This document shows positions 55,487 to 64,000 of a stretch of DNA of 64,000 bases, one piece after another. Positions within the stretch are counted from its first letter, which is position 1. Every line of letters begins with the position of its first letter. This DNA is from Lactobacillus sp. UCMA15818 (lineage in GTDB: Bacteria > Bacillota > Bacilli > Lactobacillales > Lactobacillaceae). The stretch is from the NCBI RefSeq assembly GCF_030400225.1, contig NZ_VJYB01000003.1, forward strand, positions 124,001 through 188,000, given 5' to 3'. The notes beneath the pieces were generated by a model. That model did not search any database. It had not been told where the DNA came from and worked only from the letters and a program-made list of their open reading frames with translations. Position numbers and translations under genes: made by a program.

Positions 55487-56500
55487 ATGCAATATGTAGC
55501 GATGAAGACATTCGATATTCGGCGGAATTTGGCAACTGAACAATACTTGATGAATAGCGATAAATTAAAATTACCAGTTGTGTTATTTTATATTGAGGAT
55601 CGTTGTGTGATTGTCGGGCGCAATCAAAATACAATTGAAGAGGTTGATCAGAATTATTGTAGAGAAAACGGAGTGACTGTTACCAGAAGACTTTCTGGTG
55701 GAGGTGCCATGTATCAAGATCTAGGAAATTTATGTTTTAGTTTTATCGTTGATGCTGAGAACCAAGAGTTTGGTGATTTTAAAAAAATGGTTTCCCCAAT
55801 AGTTAAGGCTCTACACGAAATGGGTGTGACAGGAGCAGAAGTAACTGGACGTAATGATATTGTTGTCGATGGAAAGAAGTTCTCTGGAAATGCAATGTAT
55901 ACTCGAGGTGGAAAAACATTCTCGCATGGAACACTGATGTTAGATGTTGATACTTCAGAAGTTGCTAAAACATTGACGGTACCTTTGGACAAAATTCAAT
56001 CTAAAGGAATAAAATCTGTGCGTAGTCGTGTTACGAATTTACGATCTTATCTTTTGCCTGAATATCAAAACATCACAACTGAAGAGTTTCGTGATTTGTT
56101 AATCACTAAAGTTTTAGGTGTAGATGGTATTGAACAGGCAAAGGAAAATGAATATCTTTTAACGATAGAAGATGAAAAGAAGATTGATGAGATCGAGTCA
56201 CAATATTATGGCAATTGGGATTGGGTTTATGGTAAATCGCCCAAGTTTACTGTTAAAAGGCGGAAACACTTTACAAGTGGAACAATTGACGCACGTATTC
56301 TTGTCGAAAAAGGAAAGATTGAAAATATAAAATTCTATGGTGACTTTTTTGGAACAAATAATGTGAGTGAACTTGAATCAGAACTTACTGGTAGTATTTT
56401 TGATAAAACGCAGTTAGAGATAAAGCTTCATAATAGTAACTTAAGTCAATATTTCCAAGGTATTCCTGAACAAGAAATAATTGATTTGTTAGCTGGCTAA
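55487..56500 (+). CDS. Lipoate-protein ligase
   Basis: 337 aa from the ATG at 55487; a TTG at 55481 is an equally possible start for the GGGAG at 55471. LplA-type N-terminal domain: NLATEQYLM, RNQNTIEEV, the lipoate loop TRRLSGGGAMYQDLGNLCFSF (key residues R-R-x-S-G-G-G) and the Lys in DGKKFSGNAM. C-terminal accessory domain (about 250-335). It activates free lipoate with ATP and attaches it to E2. Fifth gene of the PDH operon, supplying its cofactor. Typical symbol is lplA. Confidence 0.92.
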   Translation: MQYVAMKTFDIRRNLATEQYLMNSDKLKLPVVLFYIEDRCVIVGRNQNTIEEVDQNYCRENGVTVTRRLSGGGAMYQDLGNLCFSFIVDAENQEFGDFKKMVSPIVKALHEMGVTGAEVTGRNDIVVDGKKFSGNAMYTRGGKTFSHGTLMLDVDTSEVAKTLTVPLDKIQSKGIKSVRSRVTNLRSYLLPEYQNITTEEFRDLLITKVLGVDGIEQAKENEYLLTIEDEKKIDEIESQYYGNWDWVYGKSPKFTVKRRKHFTSGTIDARILVEKGKIENIKFYGDFFGTNNVSELESELTGSIFDKTQLEIKLHNSNLSQYFQGIPEQEIIDLLAG

Positions 56501-56530
56501 TATTAGTGGGTGACTATGGTTAATTAGAGA

Positions 56531-56565
56531 AAGGGACTGTATTTTTGTGGCAGTCCTTTTTATAT
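56531..56565 (+). terminator. Terminator of the pdh operon
   Basis: GGACTG/CAGTCC stem flanked by AAAG and CTTTTT. Confidence 0.8.
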
Positions 56566-56604
56566 TTCCTATAAAAAGGTTTGTAAGCTGAACACGGAGA
56601 AGAG

Positions 56605-57753
56605 ATGAATAAAATGAAATGGCAAACTGCTTGGGTACATGAATGCAGTGATTTTTCAACTTTGCCTTTTAAAATGGCTGAATTAACAGAAGTAGTTCAA
56701 ATGACGATGAATGTTAGTGGTAATGCTGTCAGGTTTGAATTATCAAATCTGTATGGTACGGAAGATCTTAGGTTTAACGAGGTTAGTTTTAGCACGGATG
56801 AGAAGTTCCACGTGAAACACAGAATATATTTTGATGATAATGGGATTGTTACTATAAAAAAAGGAACAACGATAATTACCGATGCATTGGAGTTTAAGAT
56901 TATTCCAGGGATGAAAATTTTTTTAAGACTGGTCAGTAATAAATCTCAAAAATATATGGATTTTGCTAATACCTATGATACATCAATGACAAATGCGGTA
57001 ATTGTTAGAAAAGCCGGGACAAGTCCGTTATTACGCCAGACACTTGGTGCAAGACGGGGTTGGTTTTGTCTAAGCAAAGTAGAGGTATATAGTGACTACC
57101 AAGCAAAAGTTATTTCTATAATTGGGGATTCGTTGGTTGAAATGGGATATATTAGTGATAGTCTCATGGCATTGTTATATAAGCAATTTCCTGGTAAAGC
57201 AGTTGTTTTGAATTATGGCGTTTCTGGTCAGAGAATGCTTAATGATGCTCCTCAGGATGAGCCATTATTTGCAACATTTGGGATAAAGACGAGGGAAATG
57301 TTACCCAAGGTATTGCAGAATAGTCCAGACCTAGTGCTAGTGTGCACAGGACTAAATGATTTAATACTACCTATTTTTAGTCAAGAGGCACAAAATCAAC
57401 TAGTCAAAGCGCAAGAACTTTTCATGGAATTTGAGTATATCTATGAACAGATAAGAAGTAAAGGGAGTCAGGTTATGTTAGGCACAATAACACCGTTTGA
57501 AATCGGGCATACACAGGAGATTCATACTTCAGTAATGGAACAAAATATTATTACTAGAATAAAATTAAACAAGTTTCTCCAGCAAAAATACCAGAATCAA
57601 TTAGTTAGTAGTGCCTTATTGGTTGAAAATGATGGTTTTCGACTGCTTAAGCAGTATGATTTAGGAGATCACATACATATCAATAAGGTAGCTGGAGAAA
57701 TTATCGCGCAGAGTATATATAAAAAAGTTGTGACAGCAGTAGGGCTTGAATAA
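56605..57753 (+). CDS. SGNH/GDSL-type hydrolase
   Basis: 382 aa. No signal peptide. An N-terminal beta-rich region (about 1-165) precedes an SGNH domain: block I IGDSLVEMGYIS (Ser), block II with Gly in NYGVSGQRM, block III TGLNDL (Asn) and a late DHIHINK (Asp and His). This layout, with an N-terminal beta domain, is found in lactobacillus esterases of the GDSL family. Substrate unknown (acyl or acetyl esters of carbohydrates are plausible). The gene contains a parS-like site at 56804. Confidence 0.82.
   Translation: MNKMKWQTAWVHECSDFSTLPFKMAELTEVVQMTMNVSGNAVRFELSNLYGTEDLRFNEVSFSTDEKFHVKHRIYFDDNGIVTIKKGTTIITDALEFKIIPGMKIFLRLVSNKSQKYMDFANTYDTSMTNAVIVRKAGTSPLLRQTLGARRGWFCLSKVEVYSDYQAKVISIIGDSLVEMGYISDSLMALLYKQFPGKAVVLNYGVSGQRMLNDAPQDEPLFATFGIKTREMLPKVLQNSPDLVLVCTGLNDLILPIFSQEAQNQLVKAQELFMEFEYIYEQIRSKGSQVMLGTITPFEIGHTQEIHTSVMEQNIITRIKLNKFLQQKYQNQLVSSALLVENDGFRLLKQYDLGDHIHINKVAGEIIAQSIYKKVVTAVGLE
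56804..56819. promoter_or_regulatory. parS-like ParB binding site inside a coding sequence
   Basis: AGTTCCACGTGAAACA matches the parS consensus TGTTNCACGTGAAACA in 15 of 16 positions, the only difference being the first base. Natural parS sites in Firmicutes often lie within genes near the origin. Confidence 0.7.
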
Positions 57754-57820
57754 TATTATTTTGGTGATATATATACAATGGTAGTATACTGTGCATATAA
57801 AATTATTACGAGGTTAGATA

Positions 57821-58588
57821 ATGATTGATTTACATGAAATATTAGATAAAATGAATTTAAAACAGAAAATTAATTATGATAAGATACTCCAAAAGATGAT
57901 TGCAAATTGGCAAAAAGACGATAGTAGACCATCAATTTTACTACATAGTTGCTGTGCACCATGTAGTACCTATACTTTGGAGTACTTAACACAGTATGCC
58001 GATGTAACTGTCTATTATGCAAACTCGAACATTCATCCGCGGGCAGAGTACCAACGAAGAGAGTATGTCCAGCAGAAATTCATCAGTGATTTTAATCAAA
58101 AAACTGGCAATCATGTTCAGTTTATTGCAGCGCCATATGAGCCACAAGAATATTTTCTGGCAGTCAGAGGACTTGAAAAAGAGCCTGAAGGAGGACAGAG
58201 ATGTCGAGCATGCTTTAGCTATAGGCTGGATTTAGTTGCTGCGAAGGCTGTAGAATTGAGATTCGATTACTTTGGAAGTGCATTAACGATTAGTCCGCAT
58301 AAGAACTCACAGGTGGTTAATAGTGTTGGAATAGAGGTCCAAAATTTTTATAGTACTAAATATTTACCCAGTGATTTTAAAAAAAATAATGGGTATCAAC
58401 GTTCAGTAGAAATGTGCCAAGAATATGATGTGTACCGACAGTGTTATTGCGGGTGTATTTTTGCTGCGAAAGCACAAAAAATTGATCTTTCAAACACGCG
58501 AAGGGAAGCTTTGGCATACTTAAAGGATAAGGATACCAAGACAGACTTTGCAGATATTAAATTTGTATATCATGAAGAAAAAAATTAA
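57821..58588 (+). CDS. queH: Epoxyqueuosine reductase QueH
   Basis: 255 aa (former DUF208). Cys motifs: SCCAPCSTYTLEYL near residue 45, GGQRCRACFSYRLD near 130 and YRQCYCGCIFA near 210. They bind an iron-sulfur cluster and an additional metal. It reduces epoxyqueuosine to queuosine in tRNA, replacing QueG. No other queuosine genes are in the window, so it may act on imported precursors with tgt/queA elsewhere. Confidence 0.93.
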   Translation: MIDLHEILDKMNLKQKINYDKILQKMIANWQKDDSRPSILLHSCCAPCSTYTLEYLTQYADVTVYYANSNIHPRAEYQRREYVQQKFISDFNQKTGNHVQFIAAPYEPQEYFLAVRGLEKEPEGGQRCRACFSYRLDLVAAKAVELRFDYFGSALTISPHKNSQVVNSVGIEVQNFYSTKYLPSDFKKNNGYQRSVEMCQEYDVYRQCYCGCIFAAKAQKIDLSNTRREALAYLKDKDTKTDFADIKFVYHEEKN

Positions 58589-58638
58589 ACTTTAAGGTAG
58601 ATCATTGGTTTTTAAAAGTAAAAGAGCTGTCCAACTTT

Positions 58639-58673
58639 AGAATCTGTTAAAAAAATAGCAGATTCTTTTTTTA
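58639..58673 (+). terminator. Terminator after queH
   Basis: AGAATCTG/CAGATTCT stem with a 12-nt loop and seven Ts. Confidence 0.8.
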
Positions 58674-58773
58674 TACCGTTTTTTTCATGAATGTATATTT
58701 TTGCTTTGAAATGTATAAATGTGATGATAGAATGCTTTTAAGGTGTATATTTGATGGGAAGTGGGTGGCTCAA

Positions 58774-59754
58774 ATGAAAGTAATGATTTCAGACTTTAAG
58801 GAATTAATGCAAAAAGACAATATGGTTGAAATAAAATTATTAAAAAAGAACCATCCAGATTGGATAGTTGTGACGTGTCCCTATGATTCGAAGGAACCAT
58901 CAGCCTTTTTCAATGAACTTAAGGATGCTGATGCATTAATTACAGCTTTTTTGCCAATTGATAAAAAAATGTTTGATGCAGCGCCAAAACTAAAACTAAT
59001 ATCTATTAGTGCGGTCGGCTACGAAAAAGTTGATGTACAGCTGGCACAGGAAAGAGGAGTCAGAATTTGTGCGATTGGTGAGTATTGTACACAAGATGTT
59101 GCTGAATTTACAATCTCATTAATTCTTGCATTAGTAAAGAGACTGAAGCAATATGACAGGCTTGTAAGCAAAGAACATCGTTGGGAATATGATGCTTTTA
59201 TGGCCCAACCTAGGCTTTCGCGGATGACTTTGGGAATTTTTGGCTATGGACGAATTGGTGCGGCAGTTGCTAAAATGGCGAGTGCATTAGGAATGCGAGT
59301 AATCGCATATAGCAGACATATAGTTGACGGAACAATAAAAAATGGGGTGGAATTTGTAACGGAAGCTCAGTTATTGGTGAGCGCAGATATCGTTTCTAAT
59401 CATATGAGAGCTACATCTGATAATTATCATTTTTTTAATACTAATACTTTTCAAAAAATGGGACAAAAAAAGCCCTATTTCATCAATGTTTCAAGAGGAG
59501 AAACCGTTAATGAGACAGAGCTTTTGACAGCACTTGATTGTGGTATGATTCGCGGTGCTGCACTTGACGTATTGGAGAGTGAGACACCTGATTTAGTCAA
59601 TAATCCCTTATTAGAGAGAAATAATGTAATAATTTCTCCGCATGCAGCCTTTTATTCACAAGATTCAATGGCTTCTTTACAGAGAATATCTTGTGAGAAT
59701 GTAATATCCTTTTTTGAAGGTCAAAACGAAAAAGTTTTTAATTTTGTTGATTAG
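58774..59754 (+). CDS. D-2-hydroxyacid dehydrogenase family protein
   Basis: 326 aa from the ATG at 58774, where the family's N-terminus begins; the frame is open 29 codons further back over a terminator, so that extension is unlikely. NAD motif LGIFGYGRIGAAVAKMA, catalytic Arg in NVSRGETVNE, Glu in ALDVLESETPD and His in ISPHAAFY. It resembles phosphoglycerate- and glyoxylate/hydroxypyruvate-reductase-like enzymes; the substrate cannot be told. It converges with the efflux gene, overlapping it by 17 nt. Confidence 0.87.
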   Translation: MKVMISDFKELMQKDNMVEIKLLKKNHPDWIVVTCPYDSKEPSAFFNELKDADALITAFLPIDKKMFDAAPKLKLISISAVGYEKVDVQLAQERGVRICAIGEYCTQDVAEFTISLILALVKRLKQYDRLVSKEHRWEYDAFMAQPRLSRMTLGIFGYGRIGAAVAKMASALGMRVIAYSRHIVDGTIKNGVEFVTEAQLLVSADIVSNHMRATSDNYHFFNTNTFQKMGQKKPYFINVSRGETVNETELLTALDCGMIRGAALDVLESETPDLVNNPLLERNNVIISPHAAFYSQDSMASLQRISCENVISFFEGQNEKVFNFVD

Positions 59755-61105
59755 TAGTTTTAGCAGTTTTCAAATAAATTCGTATGGTAAACACCATTAA
59801 AAGTAGTAGAATCACGGTAAACCAAATGGACAAGCGCGTTCCAAATGTAAATGAGTTAGGTATATCTGCGATTACAATCATTATAGTTGTTGATACCGAA
59901 GCAGCGACTTGTCTGAAAGTATTGTTCAGAGCTGAGGCATGGCTAATATCTGTTGGTGTGATATCCTTGAAAGCTTCTGACATTGCCGGTGCAAAGACCA
60001 ATGAGTTTCCAATCATCCTAATAAGATATGCAGAGGCTATTAGCCAAGCAGAGGTTGTTTCTGTTAATAGAACTAAGGGAATTGTTGCAATTAGCATTAA
60101 TAAAACACCCATATACAATAAGTGTTTTGGTCCATGGCTATCATAATAGCGACCTGCTAGTGCTGCAAAAAGTGCATTTAAAATTGCACCTGGTAACAGA
60201 ATGAAACCAGCCTGCATACTATTCAATCCTTGAACATTTTCTACAAAAATTGGGATAATTTGTTCTGTGCCAATGAGCACCATGAAGGCAAGCATTCCAA
60301 TGATCGTCAGTAGACTAAAAGACCGGACTTTGAGTATCTGTACTCTAAGAACTGGTTGGGTGAGTCGTAATTGACGCTTGTAGAAGATTGTTAACAAGAA
60401 AATGCCAACAAGCAGCATGAGCCCGGCAAGTAGATAGCTTTGTTTATACAGAGTGAGACTTGCCAGAGCCAGAGTGGCACCAGTAAGTGAGAGAATTACA
60501 GATAAGATATCAATTTTGACGGCTTTTTTTTGCGAATAGTTAGGGAAATAAAAGAGAGCGATTAGCCAAACAAAAATAACGAGCGGTAATACAAGAATAA
60601 ATAAAAAACGCCAATTCAAAAAATGCAGAATAACACCAGAAATGGTTGGTCCAATTGCTGGACCAGAGGCGATTACTAAACCAGATAACCCTAGGACAGT
60701 TCCTCTCTTTTCTGGGGGATAAATTGTTACCACAGTGGTCATCTGAAAAGACATGAGTATTCCTCCAGCACAGGCTTGAAGAATGCGGGCAATTAACAAG
60801 ATAAGGAAATTAGTAGCTAATGAGCCTAGAATAGTACCAAAAATAAAAATACCAGTTGTTACTAAAAATAATTGCCTATTTGAATACTTGTCATATAAGT
60901 TAGAGGATAATGGTGTGACAATTCCTATAATTAGGATATATCCGGTAGTCAGCCACTGGACGTTACTTAAAGAAACACTCATTGTTTTTTGAATAACCGG
61001 TAAAGCAGTAATCATCATTGTTTGACTAGCTAATGTGAGAAATGTAATTAAGAGCAGGAGAATTGTGACAACTGTTCTTTTTTCTTTTGTAATATGTGTG
61101 TTCAT
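59738..61105 (-). CDS. MFS drug efflux transporter, DHA2 (EmrB/QacA) family
   Basis: 455 aa with about 14 hydrophobic helices. Motifs LLLITFLTLASQTMMITALP, WLTTGYILIIGIVTPLSSNL-type helix and RILQACAGGILMSFQMT (motif C-like GPAIGPTISGVIL). Intact and full-length; it is a relative of the broken MFS gene at 34092-35458. Probable proton-driven multidrug exporter. No regulator adjacent. Confidence 0.88.
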   Translation of the reverse strand: MNTHITKEKRTVVTILLLLITFLTLASQTMMITALPVIQKTMSVSLSNVQWLTTGYILIIGIVTPLSSNLYDKYSNRQLFLVTTGIFIFGTILGSLATNFLILLIARILQACAGGILMSFQMTTVVTIYPPEKRGTVLGLSGLVIASGPAIGPTISGVILHFLNWRFLFILVLPLVIFVWLIALFYFPNYSQKKAVKIDILSVILSLTGATLALASLTLYKQSYLLAGLMLLVGIFLLTIFYKRQLRLTQPVLRVQILKVRSFSLLTIIGMLAFMVLIGTEQIIPIFVENVQGLNSMQAGFILLPGAILNALFAALAGRYYDSHGPKHLLYMGVLLMLIATIPLVLLTETTSAWLIASAYLIRMIGNSLVFAPAMSEAFKDITPTDISHASALNNTFRQVAASVSTTIMIVIADIPNSFTFGTRLSIWFTVILLLLMVFTIRIYLKTAKTTNQQN

Positions 61106-61433
61106 AAATGATTCCCTTCTATAAATAACGAATGATATCTGTGTTGAATTTTGTACTTAATAAAAAAATGTATTGCAGTAACCACCCTAACATTCAATGT
61201 TATAGTTTATTTTAGATGATATCAAGGAATATTTCTTCTATTATAAAATACCAGTAGATTAAGCAATAATATTCGCCTTTAGATTATATTTGTGGGATGA
61301 AGGATGTTTTGAAGCAAATTATATTAAAAAAAGTGTTTAAAAGGCGAATAATACATATGAGTGACGTTGCAGAACACAGTATAAAAGGATATACTTGAAA
61401 AAATAAGTTTAATAAAGTGAATGGGGTGCTGGA
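61106..61433. other. Gene-free spacer of 328 bp
   Basis: Divergent spacer between the efflux gene and the ACT-domain gene. A TATAAA at about 61380 could be a -10 box but has no convincing -35. Nothing else recognised. Confidence 0.35.
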
Positions 61434-61703
61434 ATGAAAGCAATTCTGACTACGATTGGTAAGGATCAAGTAGGAATTATCGCTGGTGTTAGCCAATTTT
61501 TAGCTGAGAAAAAAATTAATATACTTGATGTTTCTCAAACCATTATGGATGGTTATTTTACAATGATGATGATGGTAGAGATAAAAGATGAAAAAGCAGA
61601 TTTTGCTGTTCTTTCAGAAGAGCTTAATGAACTTGGAACAAAGTTGGGTGTCGAAATTAAAATCAGACGTGAAGAAATTTATCATGCAATGCATCAGTTA
61701 TAG
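61434..61703 (+). CDS. ACT domain-containing protein
   Basis: 89 aa single ACT domain, ATG behind GGGGTG. MKAILTTIGKDQVGIIAGVS, then KINILDVSQTIMDGYFTMMM (key residues D-x-x-G-I-x-x, N-I-x-D-x-S-Q), as in small GcvR-like regulatory proteins. Such domains bind amino acids or other small ligands. It is 18 bp upstream of a DUF711 protein gene, a conserved two-gene arrangement in Firmicutes and archaea. Function unknown. Confidence 0.9.
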   Translation: MKAILTTIGKDQVGIIAGVSQFLAEKKINILDVSQTIMDGYFTMMMMVEIKDEKADFAVLSEELNELGTKLGVEIKIRREEIYHAMHQL

Positions 61704-61721
61704 GGGGATATTTAATTAAAG

Positions 61722-63065
61722 ATGGAAACCGAGAAGATTATTGAGACAATCCACATGATTTCTGACGAGAATCTTGATGTCCGCACTATTACAATGGGAA
61801 TTTCTTTACTTGATTGTATTGATAGCGATAGCACAAGAGCTTGCGAACGTATTTACAACAAAATAATGAAAAAAGCTAAGAATTTGGTCAAGGTCGGTAA
61901 GCAAATTGAAGCAGAATATGGCATTCCAATTATCAATAAACGCATTTCTGTAACACCGATTTCAATTATTGCTGCAGCAAGCGCCGATAAAAATTATTTA
62001 AAATATGCACAGACATTAGATCGTGCTGCCAAAGAACTTGGTATTAATTTCATAGGTGGTTTCTCTGCACTTGTACAAAAGGGTTATCAAACGGGAGATC
62101 TTAAGTTAATTAAATCACTACCTCAAGTTCTGGACGAAACTGACTTGGTTTGTGCTTCAGTTAATGTTGGTTCCACACGCAGCGGTATCAATATGGATGC
62201 TGTTGCTGAGATGGGTAAGATCATAAAAAGTGCTGCAGAACGTTCTTTTATGACAAATACAAAAATGGTTGTCTTTTGTAACGCGGTTGAAGATAATCCG
62301 TTTATGGCGGGAGCCTTTCATGGTGTTGGTGAACGAGATACTGTGATTAATGTTGGTGTTAGCGGCCCAGGTGTTGTGAAACATGCCCTTGAAAATGTTA
62401 GGGGTGAATCAATGGATGTTGTTGCAGAGACTATTAAGCAGACAGCATTCAAAGTTACGCGAATGGGACAACTGGTTGGGACACTTGCGGCTGAACGGTT
62501 GGGTGTACCTTTTGGCATTGTTGATTTATCATTAGCGCCAACTCCAGCTGTGGGAGATTCTGTTGCACAAATTCTTGAAGAAATTGGACTTGAGAGTGTT
62601 GGAACCCATGGTACCACTGCTGCTCTAGCTTTACTAAATGATGCGGTTAAAAAAGGCGGAATTATGGCTTGCAGCCATGTTGGTGGACTATCTGGAGCAT
62701 TTATTCCTGTTTCTGAAGATGCCGGAATGATTGCGGCGGTTAATGCAGGAACCTTGAATATTGAGAAGCTTGAAGCAATGACTGCTGTTTGCTCTGTAGG
62801 GTTGGATATGATTGCAATTCCGGGAGATACTCCAGCAGATACAATTTCGGCAATGATTGCAGATGAAGCGGCAATCGGTATGATTAATAACAAGACGACT
62901 GCTGTTAGAATTTTACCAATTCGAAATAAAAAAGTTGGAGAGATGGTAGAATTTGGTGGTTTGCTTGGATATGCTCCTGTAATGGGGGTCAATAAAGCTT
63001 CTTCATCTCAAATGATAGCTAGAGGTGGTTTGATACCAGCTCCTATTCATAGTTTTAAAAATTAA
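61722..63065 (+). CDS. DUF711/PFL family protein (UPF0210)
   Basis: 447 aa, ATG start. Starts with [19 protein letters not shown] and has the conserved [36 protein letters not shown] and [13 protein letters not shown] blocks. The family is related in fold to pyruvate-formate-lyase-like proteins, but no activity is established. The partner ACT protein suggests control by a small molecule. A terminator follows. Confidence 0.93.
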   Translation: METEKIIETIHMISDENLDVRTITMGISLLDCIDSDSTRACERIYNKIMKKAKNLVKVGKQIEAEYGIPIINKRISVTPISIIAAASADKNYLKYAQTLDRAAKELGINFIGGFSALVQKGYQTGDLKLIKSLPQVLDETDLVCASVNVGSTRSGINMDAVAEMGKIIKSAAERSFMTNTKMVVFCNAVEDNPFMAGAFHGVGERDTVINVGVSGPGVVKHALENVRGESMDVVAETIKQTAFKVTRMGQLVGTLAAERLGVPFGIVDLSLAPTPAVGDSVAQILEEIGLESVGTHGTTAALALLNDAVKKGGIMACSHVGGLSGAFIPVSEDAGMIAAVNAGTLNIEKLEAMTAVCSVGLDMIAIPGDTPADTISAMIADEAAIGMINNKTTAVRILPIRNKKVGEMVEFGGLLGYAPVMGVNKASSSQMIARGGLIPAPIHSFKN

Positions 63066-63087
63066 AAATTTTGGCAGAAAAGAATTT

Positions 63088-63128
63088 GGCAGATAAGGCT
63101 GATTTGTTTCAGTAATCTGCCTTTTTTG
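63088..63128 (+). terminator. Terminator after the DUF711 gene
   Basis: GGCAGAT/ATCTGCC stem with inner pairs CTGA/TCAG and six Ts. Confidence 0.85.
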
Positions 63129-63304
63129 TGCTCAATAATGATGAAGTATTGAATGATAAGGCTTATAATTAGTGAGTGAATAAAGCTATTTCGGTCAAAA
63201 ACAAGCACAAATACTTATCCATATGATTGAAAATGAATTTTTTTGCGTTTTTTTGATTGATTTTTCGCACTACTGATGGTAATATATTTTAGGAGGTAAT
63301 GTAA

Positions 63305-64000
63305 GTGCTTGCAGAAGAACGGCAACAAGTCATTTTGAGAATGCTTCGTGAGAATGGAATTGTAAAGTTACATGATGTTTGTAAAGAAGTTGAGTGCTCA
63401 GAATCATCAGTTCGTAGAGATTTGCAGGAATTGGAAGAAAAAGGTGTTTTAAGCCGCGTACATGGTGGTGCTAAGATGCGTCAGTCCTTGCAAAAAGAAT
63501 TGGATATGAGTGGTAAGTTCGCTCAGAATACTGAACAAAAAAATCAAATTGCTAAGATGGCAGTGAGTCTGATTCAAGATGAAGATGTTATCTATCTAGA
63601 TGCAGGCACGTCTACATTGGCTATGATCCAGTTTCTGAAACAAAAAAAACAATTAACAGTCGTTACCAATGGCATAATGCATGCAACTGCACTTGCTGAT
63701 CAGAATATCAGAACTATTCTAGTGGGTGGAGAGTTGAAAAATACGACAAAGGCAATTGTTGGTGTAGAAACGGTCAAGGAGTTGCAACGTTATCGCTTTA
63801 ACAAAGTTTTTCTAGGGATGAATGGAGTTCATCTTGAATATGGATATACGACTCCAGATCCTGACGAAGCATCCGTGAAGTTAGCTGCGATAAAACAAGG
63901 TGCAGAGTCATTTGTTTTGGTGGATAGCACAAAAATTGACCAATTCTCTTTTGTTAAGGTAGCCGAAGTATCAGAAGCTAAAATAATTACCAATAAGTTA
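63305..64000 (+). CDS. DeoR/GlpR family transcriptional regulator, FruR-like, cut by window end
   Basis: GTG start 8 nt after AGGAGG; 232 codons to the window edge without a stop. N-terminal HTH (MLAEERQQVILRMLRENGIV, then CSESSVRRDLQELEEKGVL with the DeoR signature ending in RVHGGA). A DeoR C-terminal sensor domain follows (LDAGTSTLAM, VVTNGIMHA, FLGMNGV). The YTTPDPDEASVK block is like repressors of fruRKA operons in lactic acid bacteria, so fructose regulation is plausible; the genes beyond the edge would decide. Confidence 0.88.
   Translation, partial: MLAEERQQVILRMLRENGIVKLHDVCKEVECSESSVRRDLQELEEKGVLSRVHGGAKMRQSLQKELDMSGKFAQNTEQKNQIAKMAVSLIQDEDVIYLDAGTSTLAMIQFLKQKKQLTVVTNGIMHATALADQNIRTILVGGELKNTTKAIVGVETVKELQRYRFNKVFLGMNGVHLEYGYTTPDPDEASVKLAAIKQGAESFVLVDSTKIDQFSFVKVAEVSEAKIITNKL

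Overview
The window is about 64 kb of a low-GC Gram-positive chromosome, most likely a member of the Lactobacillaceae. Supporting signs are strong AGGAGG-type ribosome binding sites, frequent TTG and GTG starts, the gene order gdpP-rplI-dnaB ... purA ... walRKHIJ-htrA-rlmH ... mnmE-mnmG, an L-2-hydroxyisocaproate dehydrogenase, a lactobacillus-type deoxynucleoside kinase and ISL3-family transposase remnants. This gene set is origin-proximal in lactobacilli. Two near-perfect parS (ParB) sites and a cluster of DnaA boxes agree with that, but dnaA itself is not in the window. I cannot name the species. || Layout: 1-4.6 kb holds the end of pnuC, then gdpP, rplI and dnaB. 4.8-10.5 kb holds a YitT membrane protein, an M24-fold protein lacking canonical metal ligands, a TetR regulator, purA, a thioesterase and tRNA-Asn. 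10.8-19.1 kb holds a GtrA protein and then a peptidoglycan-recycling block: an RpiR/MurR-type regulator, a complete mannose-family PTS (B, C, D, A), murQ, an AmiE-like serine hydrolase and a dipeptide epimerase. 19.2-22.8 kb holds a frameshifted flippase, tRNA-Lys and a vitamin B6 salvage pair (pdxK plus an ECF S component). 22.9-30.9 kb is the WalRK cell-wall two-component operon with walH, walI, walJ and htrA, then a DnaA-box-rich spacer and rlmH. || 30.9-36.15 kb is accessory. It starts at the last codons of rlmH and is bounded by imperfect direct repeats of that rlmH end (30931, 36066, 36126), as SCC cassettes are in staphylococci. Inside are a two-gene putative anti-phage system (Cap4/DUF4297-like nuclease plus SMC-like ATPase, Lamassu or ABC-3C-like), an ISL3 transposase remnant, a broken EmrB-type efflux gene and its MarR regulator. 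No recombinase gene is visible. || 36.4-42.2 kb holds a proline iminopeptidase-like hydrolase, two divergent acetyltransferases, an unrecognised 378-aa protein, a deoxynucleoside kinase, a CPBP protease and a universal stress protein. 42.2-46.3 kb (minus strand) is a three-gene operon, ilvE, an EIIC-fold membrane protein and L-HicDH. It is preceded by a leader peptide rich in Leu/Val/Ile codons, with mutually exclusive antiterminator and terminator hairpins: classical ribosome-mediated attenuation. 46.5-50 kb is mnmE-mnmG (tRNA wobble uridine modification). 50.6-56.5 kb is the pyruvate dehydrogenase operon pdhABCD with a lipoate-protein ligase. 56.6-64 kb holds a GDSL hydrolase, queH, a D-2-hydroxyacid dehydrogenase, a DHA2 efflux pump, an ACT plus DUF711 pair and the start of a DeoR/FruR-like regulator cut by the window edge. 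|| Start codons were adjusted where a Shine-Dalgarno sequence or the family's N-terminus favours a downstream codon. All functional calls rest on motif and family recognition by eye; no database search was run.
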